64,000 nt of DNA. Source: Phoronis australis (taxonomy: Eukaryota > Phoronida > Phoronidae). Of this stretch, positions 44,401 through 59,400 are shown in pieces (position 1 is the stretch's first letter; every line of letters starts with the position of its first letter). Below the pieces are notes generated by a model. It worked only from the letters and a program-made list of their open reading frames with translations, ran no database searches and was not told the DNA's origin. The stretch is from NCBI GenBank assembly GCA_002633005.1, contig NMRA01000233.1, forward strand, positions 478,180 to 542,179, written 5' to 3'. Position numbers and translations under genes: made by a program.

Positions 44401-47400
44401 GACGGTCCCATTTTGAGATTTTGAATCAAATCTGCAATTGTCGTGAAATAGTCTACTAGTAGAAATGAAACTTTGACGTTTTTGTCGTATTCGCACCGTT
44501 GATTTGTTGATCCTGACCCAGATGTGATGCCAGGATGGCGTAATGGCNNNNNNNNNNNNNNNNNNNNNNNNNNNNNNNNNNNNNNNNNNNNNNNNNNNNN
44601 NNNNNNNNNNNNNNNNNNNNNNNNNNNNNNNNNNNNNNNNNNNNNNNNNNNNNNNNNNNNNNNNNNNNNNNNNNNNNNNNNNNNNNNNNNNNNNNNNNNN
44701 NNNNNNNNNNNNNNNNNNNNNNNNNNNNNNNNNNNNNNNNNNNNNNNNNNNNNNNNNNNNNNNNNNNNNNNNNNNNNNNNNNNNNNNNNNNNNNNNNNNN
44801 NNNNNNNNNNNNNNNNNNNNNNNNNNNNNNNNNNNNNNNNNNNNNNNNNNNNNNNNNNNNNNNNNNNNNNNNNNNNNNNNNNNNNNNNNNNNNNNNNNNN
44901 NNNNNNNNNNNNNNNNGTCATGTGACCTTTTGTGTCCATCACATCGACTTTGTCACAAAAACTTGTTCTAATTTGAACAGCTGTCTTGCAATTTGTTTGA
45001 AGGTCTTGCATCATGCTTGCATTAGCATCCATGATTGGCTCATTAGTCCGGTCTGCTAGATAGAGGCGTAGATTTAAGTTTACATTACACGAAACTGGGG
45101 GCAGATAATCTTCATAGGGCCTATGTGTGCTCTATGCTATAGTGGTTGAAACACTTGATGTGAATTCGTGGACTGCATGGATACTTTCCCATCTTGTGTT
45201 CTTCTGTTATCAAGACCAGTTTCAATGTAATTTACTATCTGTTGTTTGTGGCTTGAGTACGCGTCCTCCACTGTCGTTCTTGTGAAAGAACAAAAATCGC
45301 AGCTATTCCCAACCACTGCACACACACTCGGTGTTTTGCTAAATAGCTGCACACCTGAACATAGGAGATTGTTTAGACACTACGAGCAAGTCTGTATTAA
45401 GCTTTCAGACATAAAGTTTAGTCGTGTTTTCAACAAAGTTTGAGCCACTGCAATATCGAATGTCTTAAAACGTTAAAGATGATCAATAATTTTCATTTTT
45501 GACCTGCATATTTTGTGGGAAAGTTGTTAATTTCCCTCCAAAACCAATACTCCAAGGACGGTCCCATTTTGAGATTTTGAATCAAATCTGCAATTGTCGT
45601 GAAATAGTCTACTAGTAGAAATGAAACTTTGACGTTTTTGTCGTATTCGCACCGTTGATTTGTTGATCCTGACCCAGATGTGATGCCAGGATGGCGTAAT
45701 GGCAAAAACAACTGTATCTCACTTATGGCATTCTAGGTTACAGTAATACAACACTGATATTTGTGATGTTTTTATGAACATTTATAAACACGCCATCAAA
45801 TGACTGATTGTTCTCAAGTTCAGTAAGCAACCGAATGGTAGGGTTTTGATATTTAATGTACCGAGTAACATTACGTATTGAGTGGAAGATATAAAGTAAG
45901 CAGAAGATACGTAAATGTCATCAATAAACTTTAATTCAACTCGTGCACCATTGCAATTTAATGGAAGGGTTATCAGATATCATTAAATTTCTCTTGGTAT
46001 GTTAGGCTGTGGACCGACGTCTTCCATGTTGTCCGTGAGGGAGATCACGTGTCGTGGGAGCGACTGACCGAGGATGCGGTGCCGACAAATGTCAGCAGTA
46101 TCCAAGATGGTCACGAGGTGGCGTACCAGATCACGGCATACAACAGGCTGGTGGAGAAGATCTTTGATGTGGCGATAATGCAGCCAGGTGAGAAACGGAA
46201 ACAAATTAGCGGGTTCAAATATACTGAACACCGTCATGTTGAAATTCGATTTGGTATTTAAGGATATTTTGTCGCCCACGTAAACAACTTATCTCAAGGG
46301 CTTAGAAAAATGTCCAAACTTCAGAAATTAATATCTCAGAAATGGCTGATCGGATCCATATGAGATGTTCACATACTATGCTTTATGCGCTGTTCTTCCA
46401 CTTTTCAATGAAAGCAAAAAGTGGAATTCTAACAAAGATTACTAGTAAAAATTAAATTTGCCAGGCTTTCTAATTTTAGAAAATATATCTTGTTTACCGT
46501 GTGAAAATCCGTATAGCTTTATACACATCTGGCTCAATGCCTATACTTGTCAGTAAGGTCCTACATAACATTTATCTTTCTAATAAGATTTTGTCCTGTA
46601 ACTCAAAACTTTGGAGTTAGTTAAAAACTCTTTATCTGCTTAATATTGGCAAGAGGGGGGATTAATATTTTTAGAGAGTTAATAGACAGCTCTGGGAAAC
46701 GTTGTCCAGCTTAAATCATCTGCTTTATGACACAACGAGGAAATGATTTGACTGTCTGTTCTCTGTAATTCTCAACAACTTCTTTCCTGGGGAAAGAAGT
46801 GTTTGCTAGCAAAGAATTACTCTGGCTGAAAATGGATACTGTTAGTGTGTTCTAAGTAGTTTTCTTCGAAAGACTTTGACAGAACTCTCTCAGTATAGTA
46901 AACTTGGACAAACTCTGCCAGAATTGTTTGGCACTTAGCTGAACTTTTGACACTGTAAATTGACATTTTGTCAAACTTTTGTCGAGTTCACTGTGAGATG
47001 TGTGTCTGTGAATACACTTGCAAGGTAAGTTGTCACAGAGTGTGGGGAGAAGTGGCTATTGAAGTTTCGTTGATCTGTAGGCAGGATCGTAACGGGTTCT
47101 TGTCGGACAGTAATGGATGTTTAGTTACTGTCTTGTGCATGGAAACTTTGTCGAATTTCGACGTTGTCTTGTTTATTTTGAAAACCGTTGTACCTTGCAT
47201 GAGAAAAGAAATCTATTTATGGAAAAAGAATGTTGTTAGTGAAAATGCTCAACATTTTGCGTTAGAGTTGTGCTGGCTACTTTGAGCTTTACAGAACATG
47301 TAGGTGTTACGGCTGTTATCTCTTGTGTTCTGTAGGCACCAAGGTAACACAAGCCTCGGAATGTTTCGTACACTGGCAAGACCTGGTCCATAACACAGAG

Positions 47401-50400
47401 TGGGGGCTCAGTTTCGCCTCGCCGGAGGATGCCAGAAAGTTCAAGGACACCGTATCGGTAGGTCAAGGTCAAATCATTGAGAGATTTTAGTGGGGTAGAG
47501 TTTAACTACAAGGTCAAGATCAAACCATGAAGAGATTTTAGTAAGGTTGGGTTGAACTATAAATCTTTGCTTATTTTGTTCACAGTTATGCGACCTTAGA
47601 TTAATTCTGTAAGTGTATTAATGACAACAGCACATACAGGTGCCACTCAATTTTAGAATTTTTCTCCACTGAATAATGGGCATTAAAACCAAAACCAGGG
47701 ACCCCTTAACTGACTAATATCCTATTTACAGCTCCAGCAGTCTTCAGACATTGTGGCACAAATGGATCATGGTTGTTTTTTACATCTTGACATTTAACAG
47801 CATAGAGAACAAGACAAAAGTAATACAAAATACCTTTTCTCCGTAAAGACTGATAATTGTGTTAAGAACAGAAATGGCTGGTATTAATTAATTATGGACC
47901 ATTATGATGAGAAAATTATGATTGCGGAATGGCTTAGCTACCTTATTAATGTCGGTCATTAGGGAAGACTACTCTGATATTGAATTTAGCGTCCGCCCAC
48001 CTGTCATGTCTGGGTATTCTGGGTCATCTTGTCTGAATTATTTTGGCTTGTGACGCAAAAACAAACTGGATGCACAAAGTGGTTTGTGATGATTATGGTG
48101 GGCTACACACGTCTGCCATATATATAGCCATGTGCGCTGTTACGATAAGATGTGGGTAAATCTTGGGCTGGTACTGGCACCATGACAAAATTTGCTGCAA
48201 ATGACAAAGTAATGTTGCAAATGACTAGTTGCATTTACACGGGCCACAGTTGACTTGGAGCAGCTGACGCACGCAGAACAGCTGATCGGGCAAAAGTGCA
48301 TGAGCATACATGACTGTCAGAGGGCAAGTTGATACCACGGCAGCCATTTTTGACACTGGCTTATGAGGTAGAGCAAGTTGCACTTGACCAGTGTCAACTA
48401 CACAATCTGAAAGCAAACTGGTTCAAGGCGGAAGGGATCATCTCATTTATCCTTGTAAGAGCAAATTTACGGGTGGTATTCCAGGAGTTTGGACATTCGC
48501 TATTCTTCATGTGAGCATGTGCAGACAGTCTTCATGTGAATGACTCATCCTTATCCAGTTTGCAATCCATTTTCATGTAATTAGAACTGAAGTGGAGCAA
48601 CTTGCAGCGTGGCAACTCGCACGGTGTCCACTGTTCCTCGTGTCAAAAAGGCTTAACTGTATGAATGGGCACTGGAGTTAACTACAACGGTTGTGTCATA
48701 ACCATTAGCACAATAGCACGGCATGACTAACTGCTGATAGCGAACATTATACTCAGTCAACATATGAGCACCTAAGCCAATAGTGGCATTCAAGGGACAT
48801 CATTGGCAAGAAAATTATTTTGCTGACATCAGCCTCAGAACGAAATGGAACTGGAACTCCGGTAGTTACAGCCAAATGCCCTGCTGACAGAGCTCAATCC
48901 CACTCATTAAATGTCGAGAGTATTTTTAACCATGTTTAACTGGTATAGTCTCTGGCCTTTATTTTAACGAATGTCTGGCAGACAATGGTGAGAATGGGCA
49001 TTCTGTAATCAGACGAAAAGTGGCGGTTTTGTTAATAGCTCTGTTCCAAGCTAATAATTTCAAGAAGTCTATTACATCCAATAATAATTGCAAAAATGCT
49101 TTTCGGCTGTAAAACTCATAATGTCCCTTTAATCGACCTTTGCAAATATTGATCAAGCTTTTGACCATTGCAAGCTTTTGACCATTGCAAGCTTGCAGGA
49201 TAGAGTTTAGTGTTGTTTGTGCAAAAAATAATCTTGCAAAATGTTATCATTCCAGCAACTGAAATGTTGGGTCATTCCGTCTTGATTATTGTTGGTGCGT
49301 TCTGGAAGACCACAAGTTAATTACGCTCGGAATTATTGGAACCAATAAAATTAAGTCATCAACAAGCTTGACTGAGCTTGGTCACAATTTGCTTAACTCG
49401 TCTTCGCTCATTCACACCACCGTGGCTTTCTCGCTCAACACGTCGGGCTTATTTGCCCATATATATTTTTTTATTATATGGCACATATTTTTCAGCGTTT
49501 TTGGAATTCACGATAGCCTTACGTAACACTCCACCTGTTGGTCTGAAAGATATTAATAATTTTGCCCACGAACTGAGAGCCTCATGTTGCCGTGAGGGTC
49601 CTGTCTGTGTGAGCTTGCTTAACTTCGGTTGTTAAAAGGCAATGACCTGTGGAACAACTGATGATGTAAAAAGCTTGAATTACAAATCCAATTATAACAG
49701 TGTATGGTGATCTCAAGGTTGTTTTTAAACCATGGACAAGTGTGTACTATGGCACGGATGTGTTTGTTATTAACAACCTTGTGCTTTAGTAAACCACAAG
49801 TAAGATTATGTTCCCAAATGATTTCTAAATTTTTTTTGGCTGCACTAATTTTATTATTGAACTTAAAATCCTGACGCACACACTCTCTGTTCCGTTTTGC
49901 TTTAAAACTTTTACGGTCTCTTTAAAATTGGTCTCAACGTGTTCCTTATTGAAAATAAAATTAATTTTGCTCATGGGAAGAAGTGACATTTTGCATCTAC
50001 TTAAAGCCAGCCTCATTAAGTTAGGTTGGTTGGCCACGAAGCGAATTTTGAGTTGCTGCAACAAGTGCGAAAAACTGTAGTTAATCTACAAAATAATCAC
50101 ATTTATTGCATACGGTTATGAGATGCAGAAGCTGTTTTAAATCTGCCTTCGATAAAAAAAACTTACTGATTTAGAGCCCATAGCTCTATTAGAGCCGTCG
50201 CAATTTGTTCAAACCGAGGGAAGAAGTGATTTTTAGGCCTGGAAAGAACTGGTGATTCCTTATTATTTGGGACTGTTCTACACACAGAAAATGACTCGTC
50301 GCGAAAAGGACACCAAACCTGGTCTTGGCCTATTTACAGATTTATAAATGACTTTCCCATCCTGTTTGACTGATGAAACAAAATAGTTCTTTAACCTTCG

Positions 50401-53400
50401 ACAGTCCTCAAAAGTTTGGAGCAAAATTTGGAAACTCCTTACGTACCAAGTCTAGTAAACAGGCGCGCGTGACCTATACTTTAGGCGAGTTACACAACAG
50501 CTGTAGGTTAAGATTGAATGTACCAAGAACGTAATATCCAATATTTATAACTTAGAGAGTGTGTGTTTTAGTTGATGCCCACTCAAATGGGACGCCATTA
50601 GCCGGTTGTTGAACCAAGATTGATTGAAATCACCAAAACAGGGTTTTGTTGTCCTTTTAATTTATTGACCTTGATCTTGATCAATAGTAAACTGTTAGTT
50701 CTTCGCTTACCTTGAAATCACCGGCTACCTGACTGAGGAAAAAATTGAGACCAGTTTTAAGTCTGACTGAAAATTTAGTTCCTTATGTAAGGCAGGTGTT
50801 TATGGTGCCTTTGGTAGACGCTCTGCTGTGTTGAGTGACTATAATTATATGATTTGCCTGTCACTGCCTGCTGTTTCTCTTAACTCTAGTCCAAAGCATG
50901 TTTTGTTGCAGACTGCACTTTCCAGGAAACTATCCGTTGGTTCGCTGAAACTCAGTCCTACTAAGGTAAAGTCACGTCTCCATGTCTCTGTCCTCGTCAT
51001 ATCTACATGTTGTCCTTGTCACATCTACACATGGTCTCTCTGTGTCCTGTTTGTCTGATTACAACCAACCAAACTTGAACTTTTCAACCAGGAACTTAAC
51101 CATTGCTTTGTACAGGGCTGCTTCTTTAGGCACACTGTTTACACTGGGAGGTTTCTTGCATTGCGTTGAAACAAGGCAGTTTATTGGGATTTGAATTTTT
51201 TAGGAGTGATAATACAACCAGTATAATATTAGAAACTGTTAAAAAACAACTGGTTTTGTTGCCGAGATTGTTTTCTTGAAATCACTTGAAACGGCAAGTA
51301 CACCGGAAAAAATTACCGAGTTGTTCTAAAACAGTTGATATTAATTCAGTGGCCAGTGGCACGAGGACTCCGCGATGTCCCCAAAATGGATTTGTGTCAC
51401 TGATTGATCTCTCCTGTTGTTTTATCTTAGTCATTACTACATCAAATTTTAGCTTTGATAATCACCAAGAGTAAATAGTTCGTTGAGTTCTTAATGTTAT
51501 TGAAAATGAATAGAGGTCTTTTTGTGCTACACCCCTAATTTAAAAATTTAGTCAATATTTATTTTATTGAATATTAGGCCCAGTTTTCACAATTAAGATT
51601 AAGTTGCAAAAAATATTAGTGAGTAAACAAAGTCTTCAAGTGCCCTGAAAATGTAGGGAACATTAGGTGAATCTCTAGTGGGACTTGTTTCATACAATTT
51701 GCCCAGACATTTATGTAAAAACCCACTGTAATAACAAGGTTAGACGTTTACATGTTTGGGCATGTCTTTCAGAGAGAGCACCATTCCTGCATTTGAATGC
51801 AACTGTAACTCACTCTAAAATGTGATGTCTAGACTTTGAACTACACATTGTAATCCAGTTGAAAGTTAAATACAAAAATTGAATCAATTGGATATAGATT
51901 GTTATCACCCCAATCGATCTGCTTAAAAGTTTCAAGCATAAAAATGCAAAAACTATTTTGTCATGTTTGGCTCGCCTTTTACTCTTTTGAAATAATTATC
52001 ATTATTTCTTACGGTTATAGGATTTTATTTCCATGACCAACTCAAGTTGCAGGCAATGCGCTCATACAGCATTTTCAAATTTGTAACTTTAGGGTAGTAG
52101 CCAACCCTAATAAAGCCTGGAGCATTGTCTTGAGTGCTGATAGTTTCAAAGATCTTGTGGGTAATGGAAATTGAATCCTATCACGGTATGGAATATTATG
52201 AGATTGATTTTCTGAGAATGAAAGGCCTTTGATACTTATTTTTAACCAGCTAAACAGAGCGACACACAGCAGTATTGTGGCATTTCAAAATCTTCAGTTT
52301 GGGAAACGGGTGGAATTTTATTAATTTTCAACTTTCTTAAAACGTCTTTTAATTAAGGTATCATTGAACCCATGCTGTCGGTCAAAAACACGGTTCTTAT
52401 TTAGGCCACTTACAGTCATGAAATTGATCTGAAATTGTTCCTAGTCAAAATATTTTCTGGTCTTGGAAATAACTAACAGTTTGTTATTTCTTTAGATCAG
52501 ACTCATAAATTTTCATGAGCTTGGTCTGAAAATAAGGTACTGTCAGTCCTTCCCAAGTACAGAGANGCACTATTCTTTTAAACTGAGTAAGGAACAAGAC
52601 TAGCAATTTTGTAACGGTAGGTGGCCTAAATGAAAAGTTACTGTTTTTTGACCTAATGGTTTAATGCCACTTTAAGTAAATGTTAGACTCCTGTTAGCAT
52701 GGTTTGTGTGGCACAGTCGCTATGAAATGTTGAGGTAACAACTATGCCAAGCAAAAACTAATTTTTGAACCCTTGAAAAATAAAAACTTGATGATTTCGG
52801 CAATTGTTTTTGTCCCAAAATAAAGAATTTTCACCACAATTTTTATTATCTGCGCACCATTGATATTTCCCTCTTACTCTGCATACCACCCACTTGTCCA
52901 TCTGCTAAAGATTCTTTTACTTAGTGTAATGTTTCTGTGGTCTACCCTCGTCACCACCAATTAAACCAATTAACCCCTACTGACCTTACAAGTGCATAGT
53001 CAATTAACATATTAGCTCCAGCTTTGCCTGAAAGCCTGCTTTCAACCCATTATCAGCTAGGTGATAGCCAGATGGTGGTAAACTCTTTTGTGTTGTACGT
53101 ACTCGGATATTCACAGTGCGAAGAATCACACCAACGCAATGCCATTAATTGGACCTGCAATGTGTTGGCTACATCAGTTGCTGAGGTCTAACCTCCAGAT
53201 TCGAAATCCAACTCCAAATCATTTTTGATATTTTCCGTTCTACTTTACTACAAAGGCAAGGTAAATATCTGTTTTTTTTTTCTCGAATATTCTACGCCTA
53301 AAGCAGATCTGTGTCTCGTTCAAGTTTGCACTTGATGACCCTGAAGTCTGAGCTACAAACTCGTTGACAAGTTCAATCTTGAAATTTTAAGTTCAGACTC

Positions 53401-56400
53401 GAACTTTTGCTTTAATGCCTGGGTCATCAAGTGCAAAAGAGGATTAGACGTTAATCCTCCATGAGCCATGTTACACTTGAGCACAGTATAATAGGCAGTA
53501 TTATCAAGTTTGTAGTAGAGTAGTAGTAGAGTAGAACAGAAAATAATTTTCATTATGAGCATAAAAAGATTGGATCCTGGACCCAGGACATGGAAGAACT
53601 CGTTTGTTTAATATTTAATATTTAGGGGAGACAGTATGTTTTTTCACTGTTATCTCACCAGTTTAGGTCACATTGTAGCAGAGAAGTGAAATTTTATTAA
53701 AAGCTACATTTCACCCTCAGTTAGGTTACTAAGGAAATCAAATTGGTCCTTTTGTTCTCCTGAAGTAGATCTCATATTCCATACCATGGTTGGATTTCAT
53801 TTCCAATATCGTCGCGGGTGATCAGTAAGCACATCAATTATGAATTTGCGTCTTTTTTTGAGTCGCTGATGGTTTTGATGCTCTTGTTGGTAGCGGAAAC
53901 AGAATCCTGTTACGGCAAGGAGAATTATGAGATGGATTTTATGACAACAAAAGGTTCAATTAGAGTTTCATTTTTAGCCAGCTTACCGGGGTAATATGCA
54001 GTTTTTTGTAGCACCAAATACCAATGCTTCATCGTTTTAACTTCCATACCATAACTACCACACGACAATGTTTTGAGAAATTTTGGGCATTCATAACTTG
54101 GGAATTGCAAGAAATCAATTTTGCTGAAAGTGTATTTATCTGGAGTTGGTGTGATTTTACGGTCTCAATTGTAGAAAATCAGAGAATTATTTGTTATCGC
54201 AACTGCTATTTTTTGCTTGCCTGTATCCTTTGCTGGCTCAACTGAATGAGTGAGGTCATCTGGTGCCTGTGGCTGAAACGTTTGAGAGTGACATCTATTG
54301 TCTGTACATTGTATTCTTTCAAGACTTCTAAGCATTAGATATTTTCATTAATGTCGGCTCTGAACCAAACCCTAGGTCAAAGTTCACGGTGTCAAATCAT
54401 CTGCACGACATGTCCTTAAGTATGCATTCATTGTAGTACATTGTCATTGGTTTGCAATTTATGAATATTCATGAACTACCATTAACTTTGCGATTGCTTT
54501 GACTGTACTTGAATAAAGTGTCTTTCAAACCAACGTCACTTGGGTCTTGGTTCAAAGTTTAGGGTGCAAGTAATTAGGTGGATTTAGCAGTGTAGTGTCA
54601 TTGCTGTGATGTGGAGTGAATAGTTAACTTCAGTGTCGGTTATCAGAGTTCTCACCAGGTGTCACTCTGGATAGTGCCCATGCAATAGTATTATTTTATA
54701 TTTTTTCAATTATCCACCTTACTACTATAAGCATATGTCATTTCATTTATTATCCAACCACAATACTACACCTGCCTAACATCTTTCGATCATGTTGATG
54801 ACCCACTGATGAAGCTGTGATGATTTTGGTGTCTGCTGATTACTGCCAAAGCCAGTCTAGGTTGTAATAAGTTCACAATTTTCATCGATCCTCTGGTACT
54901 GCATGGAGTTAAGTTTGTAAGAAAATGAGAAGATTTTCATGTTGTTAGTAATAGGATTCCAATTCTGCCGTTACACTGTGTTATTGATTCGAAGACCCTG
55001 CTGTGGAGTCCGACCCTGATTTGTGCTCGAAATATTCATGATTAATGTTAATCACCACGACACACGATACAGTAGCATCACATTTAACACTTCAGCCAAG
55101 CAAAACATTCCTCATTTCATATGACTCTTATTTATTAGATTATGACCAGAAAATTATCGCCAATAACGAGTGCACACGCGTGATTTGTTTCCTCCAATTG
55201 AGAAATGGCTTGACGTCACGCATTGGATCTTGTAACCACTGCGCAGATGTCCAAATTAGCCAATATTGCGTTGTGCTCATTTCCCATACAGTAGCTGGTT
55301 GGTAATGTGGGTTTTTGCACTATTCTGTGTGCTTGTAGCTAGAGGCTGACTGTGCAAGCTGTCTCGTGAAACATTCATGCAGTTTTAATGTTTGTGGATC
55401 TCTGGCTCTGTCTTTATCCCTGTGTTGTATTTTCCCCTATGTTGTTGTTGGATTAGATTTGCAAGAAAGTGTAAAATGGTTTTGGCATGTGTTAAAAATA
55501 ATCCATTCTATCGCTTAGGTGATAATTGTTTTTTAATTTGTTTGTTTCAGATGATTTTTGACTGAAACATTTGCTTTTGTCATTCTTGTCGTGAAAGGTA
55601 TATTTAGGAAAGCTGGTGGTGCATTATGGTCTTGATTTGTCATGTTTAGAAAATGTAATGATTGCAGGTGAAGTGCACCGTGTGGTTTGTATGTTTACTC
55701 ATTTGAAAGTTTTAATTTGATGAATTAATTTTTTTCCAGAAATTGAGAAGTAAGCTGGGTGCTTCAACCCCCGACTCATTGGATTCACTGAAGCCTCGGC
55801 GAGTCTTGTCTTCCCCGGAACAAATCAACTCAATCTCTCAAGATGACACAAACAACCACTATGAGGGTCGCAGTGATATGAGTCCGACCAAGAAACACGG
55901 GGTCGTCGAAAGTCTAGTAACCATTCCACGTGGCCGACAACCGAGAATGGACAGTCGGACAGTATTCATGCAGGCTTCACTGAACGACAATCCGTCAACG
56001 ACTTCCTCCATGTATGACAACTTAACGCTTCAAAAACGGAACGAGCGGTTACGGCAGAATTCCGTGGAGCGCTATGAACCTAAAAATACTCTCTCGCCTG
56101 ATAACCTCAAAGCCATTTTATTCGGTAGTCAAGATAATCGTCTTGATGATGATCAAAAGGACTCTGTATATGCTCCGCACTCGTCTTCCTCTAGCTCTCC
56201 TGAATGGCCGGCTCCGCCAGAACCTTTGGTGCAGGAGACAGTGGAGACACCTATGTGTAGTGCTAGTTTTGACAGTAATGCTCTTAAGAAAATGTTACGG
56301 ACGCTTCCGACACCAACAGAAACTGACGACGAGACGCCAACAGCCTCTTATCGCTCAGTGGCTCCGGCTGTGCAACGAACTCATAGTCTTAATGTGCACG

Positions 56401-59400
56401 ATCGATCTCCGGGTGACAATTCTTCGTCACCAAATGGGAAACTTAATCGGACTTGCATTGGCACAAATTTGCCCGCAGTGGCTCAGTCGCCACGTGCAGC
56501 AAGGATGAGGCATACGTTCAGGGAAACATCAACTTCGCAAAGTCCTAGGATTTCACGGAGAGATGTGGCGAACCCCGAGATCAAGTCGCCTAAATCGGAT
56601 AAGATGCTATTGGAGTATGAGCTTCACTTGAGGAATGAGTGCGCACGGGACAGTTATCCAGACAGCGGGTTCGGCGGAACAGTGAGTGAAACAGCAGACT
56701 CTGTGAGATCGGCAGGGAGTAGGCGAAGTGCAAAGTCGGCCACTCTTCCACCAAGTAAGTTTAGAACCTTTCAAAATGTCTATTTAAAACCACATGGATA
56801 AAACATCTTTCAATCTGGAATAAATTATTGGTGTTCCTAATTTTACTCGTGACAATATTGAGGGTTGAGTGGGGTCCACCAGTTGCTTCCAAGGCTAGAT
56901 TTGCTGTGGTCATGTTGCAGCTCGACAAAATTGCGTGCCCTAATTGCCCCACCAGTCTGTGAAATGTAAAGCCTTTACATAAAATGTAACCAATAGTGTC
57001 AGTAAAAACAAAGAAATGCTTGATTTCAAAATATTTTGTTAGTAACAGTAACAACTCGGCACATTTTATCTGTCCAAAACTGTTAAGTACTGTGGGCATC
57101 GCGAAGAGCTTCAACAATTTTGTGTGCCAAAGGACGCGCGTGCTGTAAACTTTGCCTCCATTACTATACAACTGTGTCATTGCCGCAAAACACACTCAAA
57201 TCTTGATCTTTTCTAGTTTGATGGCCTTGGCCCGATTCCAATGTATGTCGCTTATACATATCGTGTATAGTCTGTACAAAATGATTGGGAGCTGTAATCA
57301 GTGTCCTGAGGGTAATATTGGGTTCTGATATTAGATGTTATGGATATAGATATTAGCCAGTAACACTGTCACGTGAACATCATTTTAAACACTTGCACTC
57401 TTAATGATTTCCATGATCAATGTCTATTCTATTCAACGTAATTGCACGTGTCTCAGTTTCGTTTTTCTTTCTCATACTTTGTAGAACAATGTAATTTAGT
57501 CTTTGATTTACAAATTGTAGGAAAATAAACTCGCGCCTTCTGTCAAAAACTAGCTCTTGATTTAGGTCACTTTATGCGGAAAAGATTGGTTTCATCTCAT
57601 TCCATACTGCGATTAGAAATGATTTGTAGATTTTGAGAACTGCCCAGTTATTATTGTTTCATATTACTTGTCACGGAGCGTTAGTTTCAGTCGCCAATGT
57701 ATTATAACTTCCAGGAGAATTCCAGTTGATTTAATTTTACCAATTTCAATTTACACAAACAATAAGGACGCGATGGTGTTGCTTTAGAAAATCCAATCCG
57801 CCTGTGTGTCTGCAGCGCCAGCAATTGGTTGGTAGCAGCCTTTTTGAGAAATTGAAACTGATGAAGCTGAGAAATGTCAGCCACACGGCTTAATTATCGT
57901 TGCCGTTGCCGTTGGGATTCAAATTGTATTGAGTATGAATAAATAATGCAGTAACTTTCTACATGGTTACTGTGTGATGTCCCGTTCAACTGTAATTGAA
58001 ACTTCACAGGATCCGGTTAAGTTTCCTCGAACAAAAATATGGCAAAAATTGTCAGTGTTTAATTTTTCAGGCGCTCACTGTATTGACAGAAATGTCTAAA
58101 ATTTCATCATGCGTTTGCTCATGACAGTCGTACTATCTAAAGTTTTTGAATAACGAAGTAAAATTTTCTGCTCGTTCACTCTTGCTGAAAATTTTGATAA
58201 AATAATACCTTTAGTTACTGTTCCATCATATGGTGTTCTAATCTGGAGAAACTTCACCGTACACATTGTGTTTTGAGAATACTTTTCACTCTTCGAGTAA
58301 TTTTTTTGAGTCAATCTAGTATCTATTATGCAATTAACTTTTAATGTTCTTGGCATCCAAAAAGGATATGACCAATTACACTAATGAGCTCCCAGTGGTT
58401 GCTTAGTGAAAGTAGAATAATCATGGTTTTTGATTGAGCAATTATCAGGCTGTGCTATTCTATTTCATCGTACAGTGGGCTTGTACTGAAGCAGACTTTC
58501 AACAGACCAGTAATTTATCCTGAAAGTCTAAACTTGTTTGAAAATAGCTATTTGGAAAGCAATCTTATTGGGGAAATTTTTCCGTTCTGTTCTGCGTAAT
58601 AATATTACAGATTTTCAATCACAGTTTTGTTGTTTTCCGTTATAATGCTGTCTATCATAATCTCCACATTAGGTTACATTGCGGAGCTCAGAAAATTTGT
58701 GGATTTGGCTGACTTTGGAGTATCATATTTCAGAAATGGCTGATTGAATTCTGATAAAACTTTCAGATTCGCTGTTCTCTAAATCGCCTGTAGGAATTGT
58801 TTTAAAAATGTTTTACCTTTGCATGAGGGGCTATCAGAAATAGGATTTTAAGTATGATTTTTGTTCAGAAAATTCAAAAGTTGTGTAAGACGAAAACAAA
58901 ATGATAGCGTTTTTGAGATTTCATCTTGATAATTTATATTATATATGAAATGTTTTCATTTTATTTGCACCATTGTTTTGGTCTCAATGTAACTTTCTTT
59001 TTTGGTTAAATTTTACTAGAAAAGACATTGTCTTGAGACCCAGTCAAATTGGCAGATGGGGAAAAAGCCAATAATTAAATTTTACAGATTTTCTTCTATT
59101 GGAAAACATAATTATACTTTTACTGACAGAGTTACAATGTATAGTTTTGTAGATACTTGGCTGAACACAGACTTGTACATGGTAAGGCCAGAACCTCAAT
59201 TAAACTTTACTGGAGGTACAATGTCTTGATGAAACCATTCTATTTAACTAGCTCACTAAATGGCTTTCAAATTAATCGTTGCCTATGCTTGGAGAATTGG
59301 TTCCTATAAAATGAAGTAGTGTTGTCGCTGGTGAATTAGCAGACATTTTGAACAATAGCATGTATAGTTCAACATGGCGAGCTCGTCTGAGATAAGGATA

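Noticed and set aside
44337-45032. 231-codon open frame and others across 44.5-44.9 kb
   Set aside because: They exist only because the run of N is read as open; the flanks are duplicated intron sequence.
46006-47457. WH1 exons as a separate Ena/VASP or Homer gene
   Set aside because: They join in frame to the MGNK exon upstream and, through exons 4-6, to the PHn domain; this order is that of Still life.
55045-55305. 86-codon open frame in sif intron 4
   Set aside because: No splice sites giving phase 0 on both sides and no similarity to the family linker; most likely intronic.
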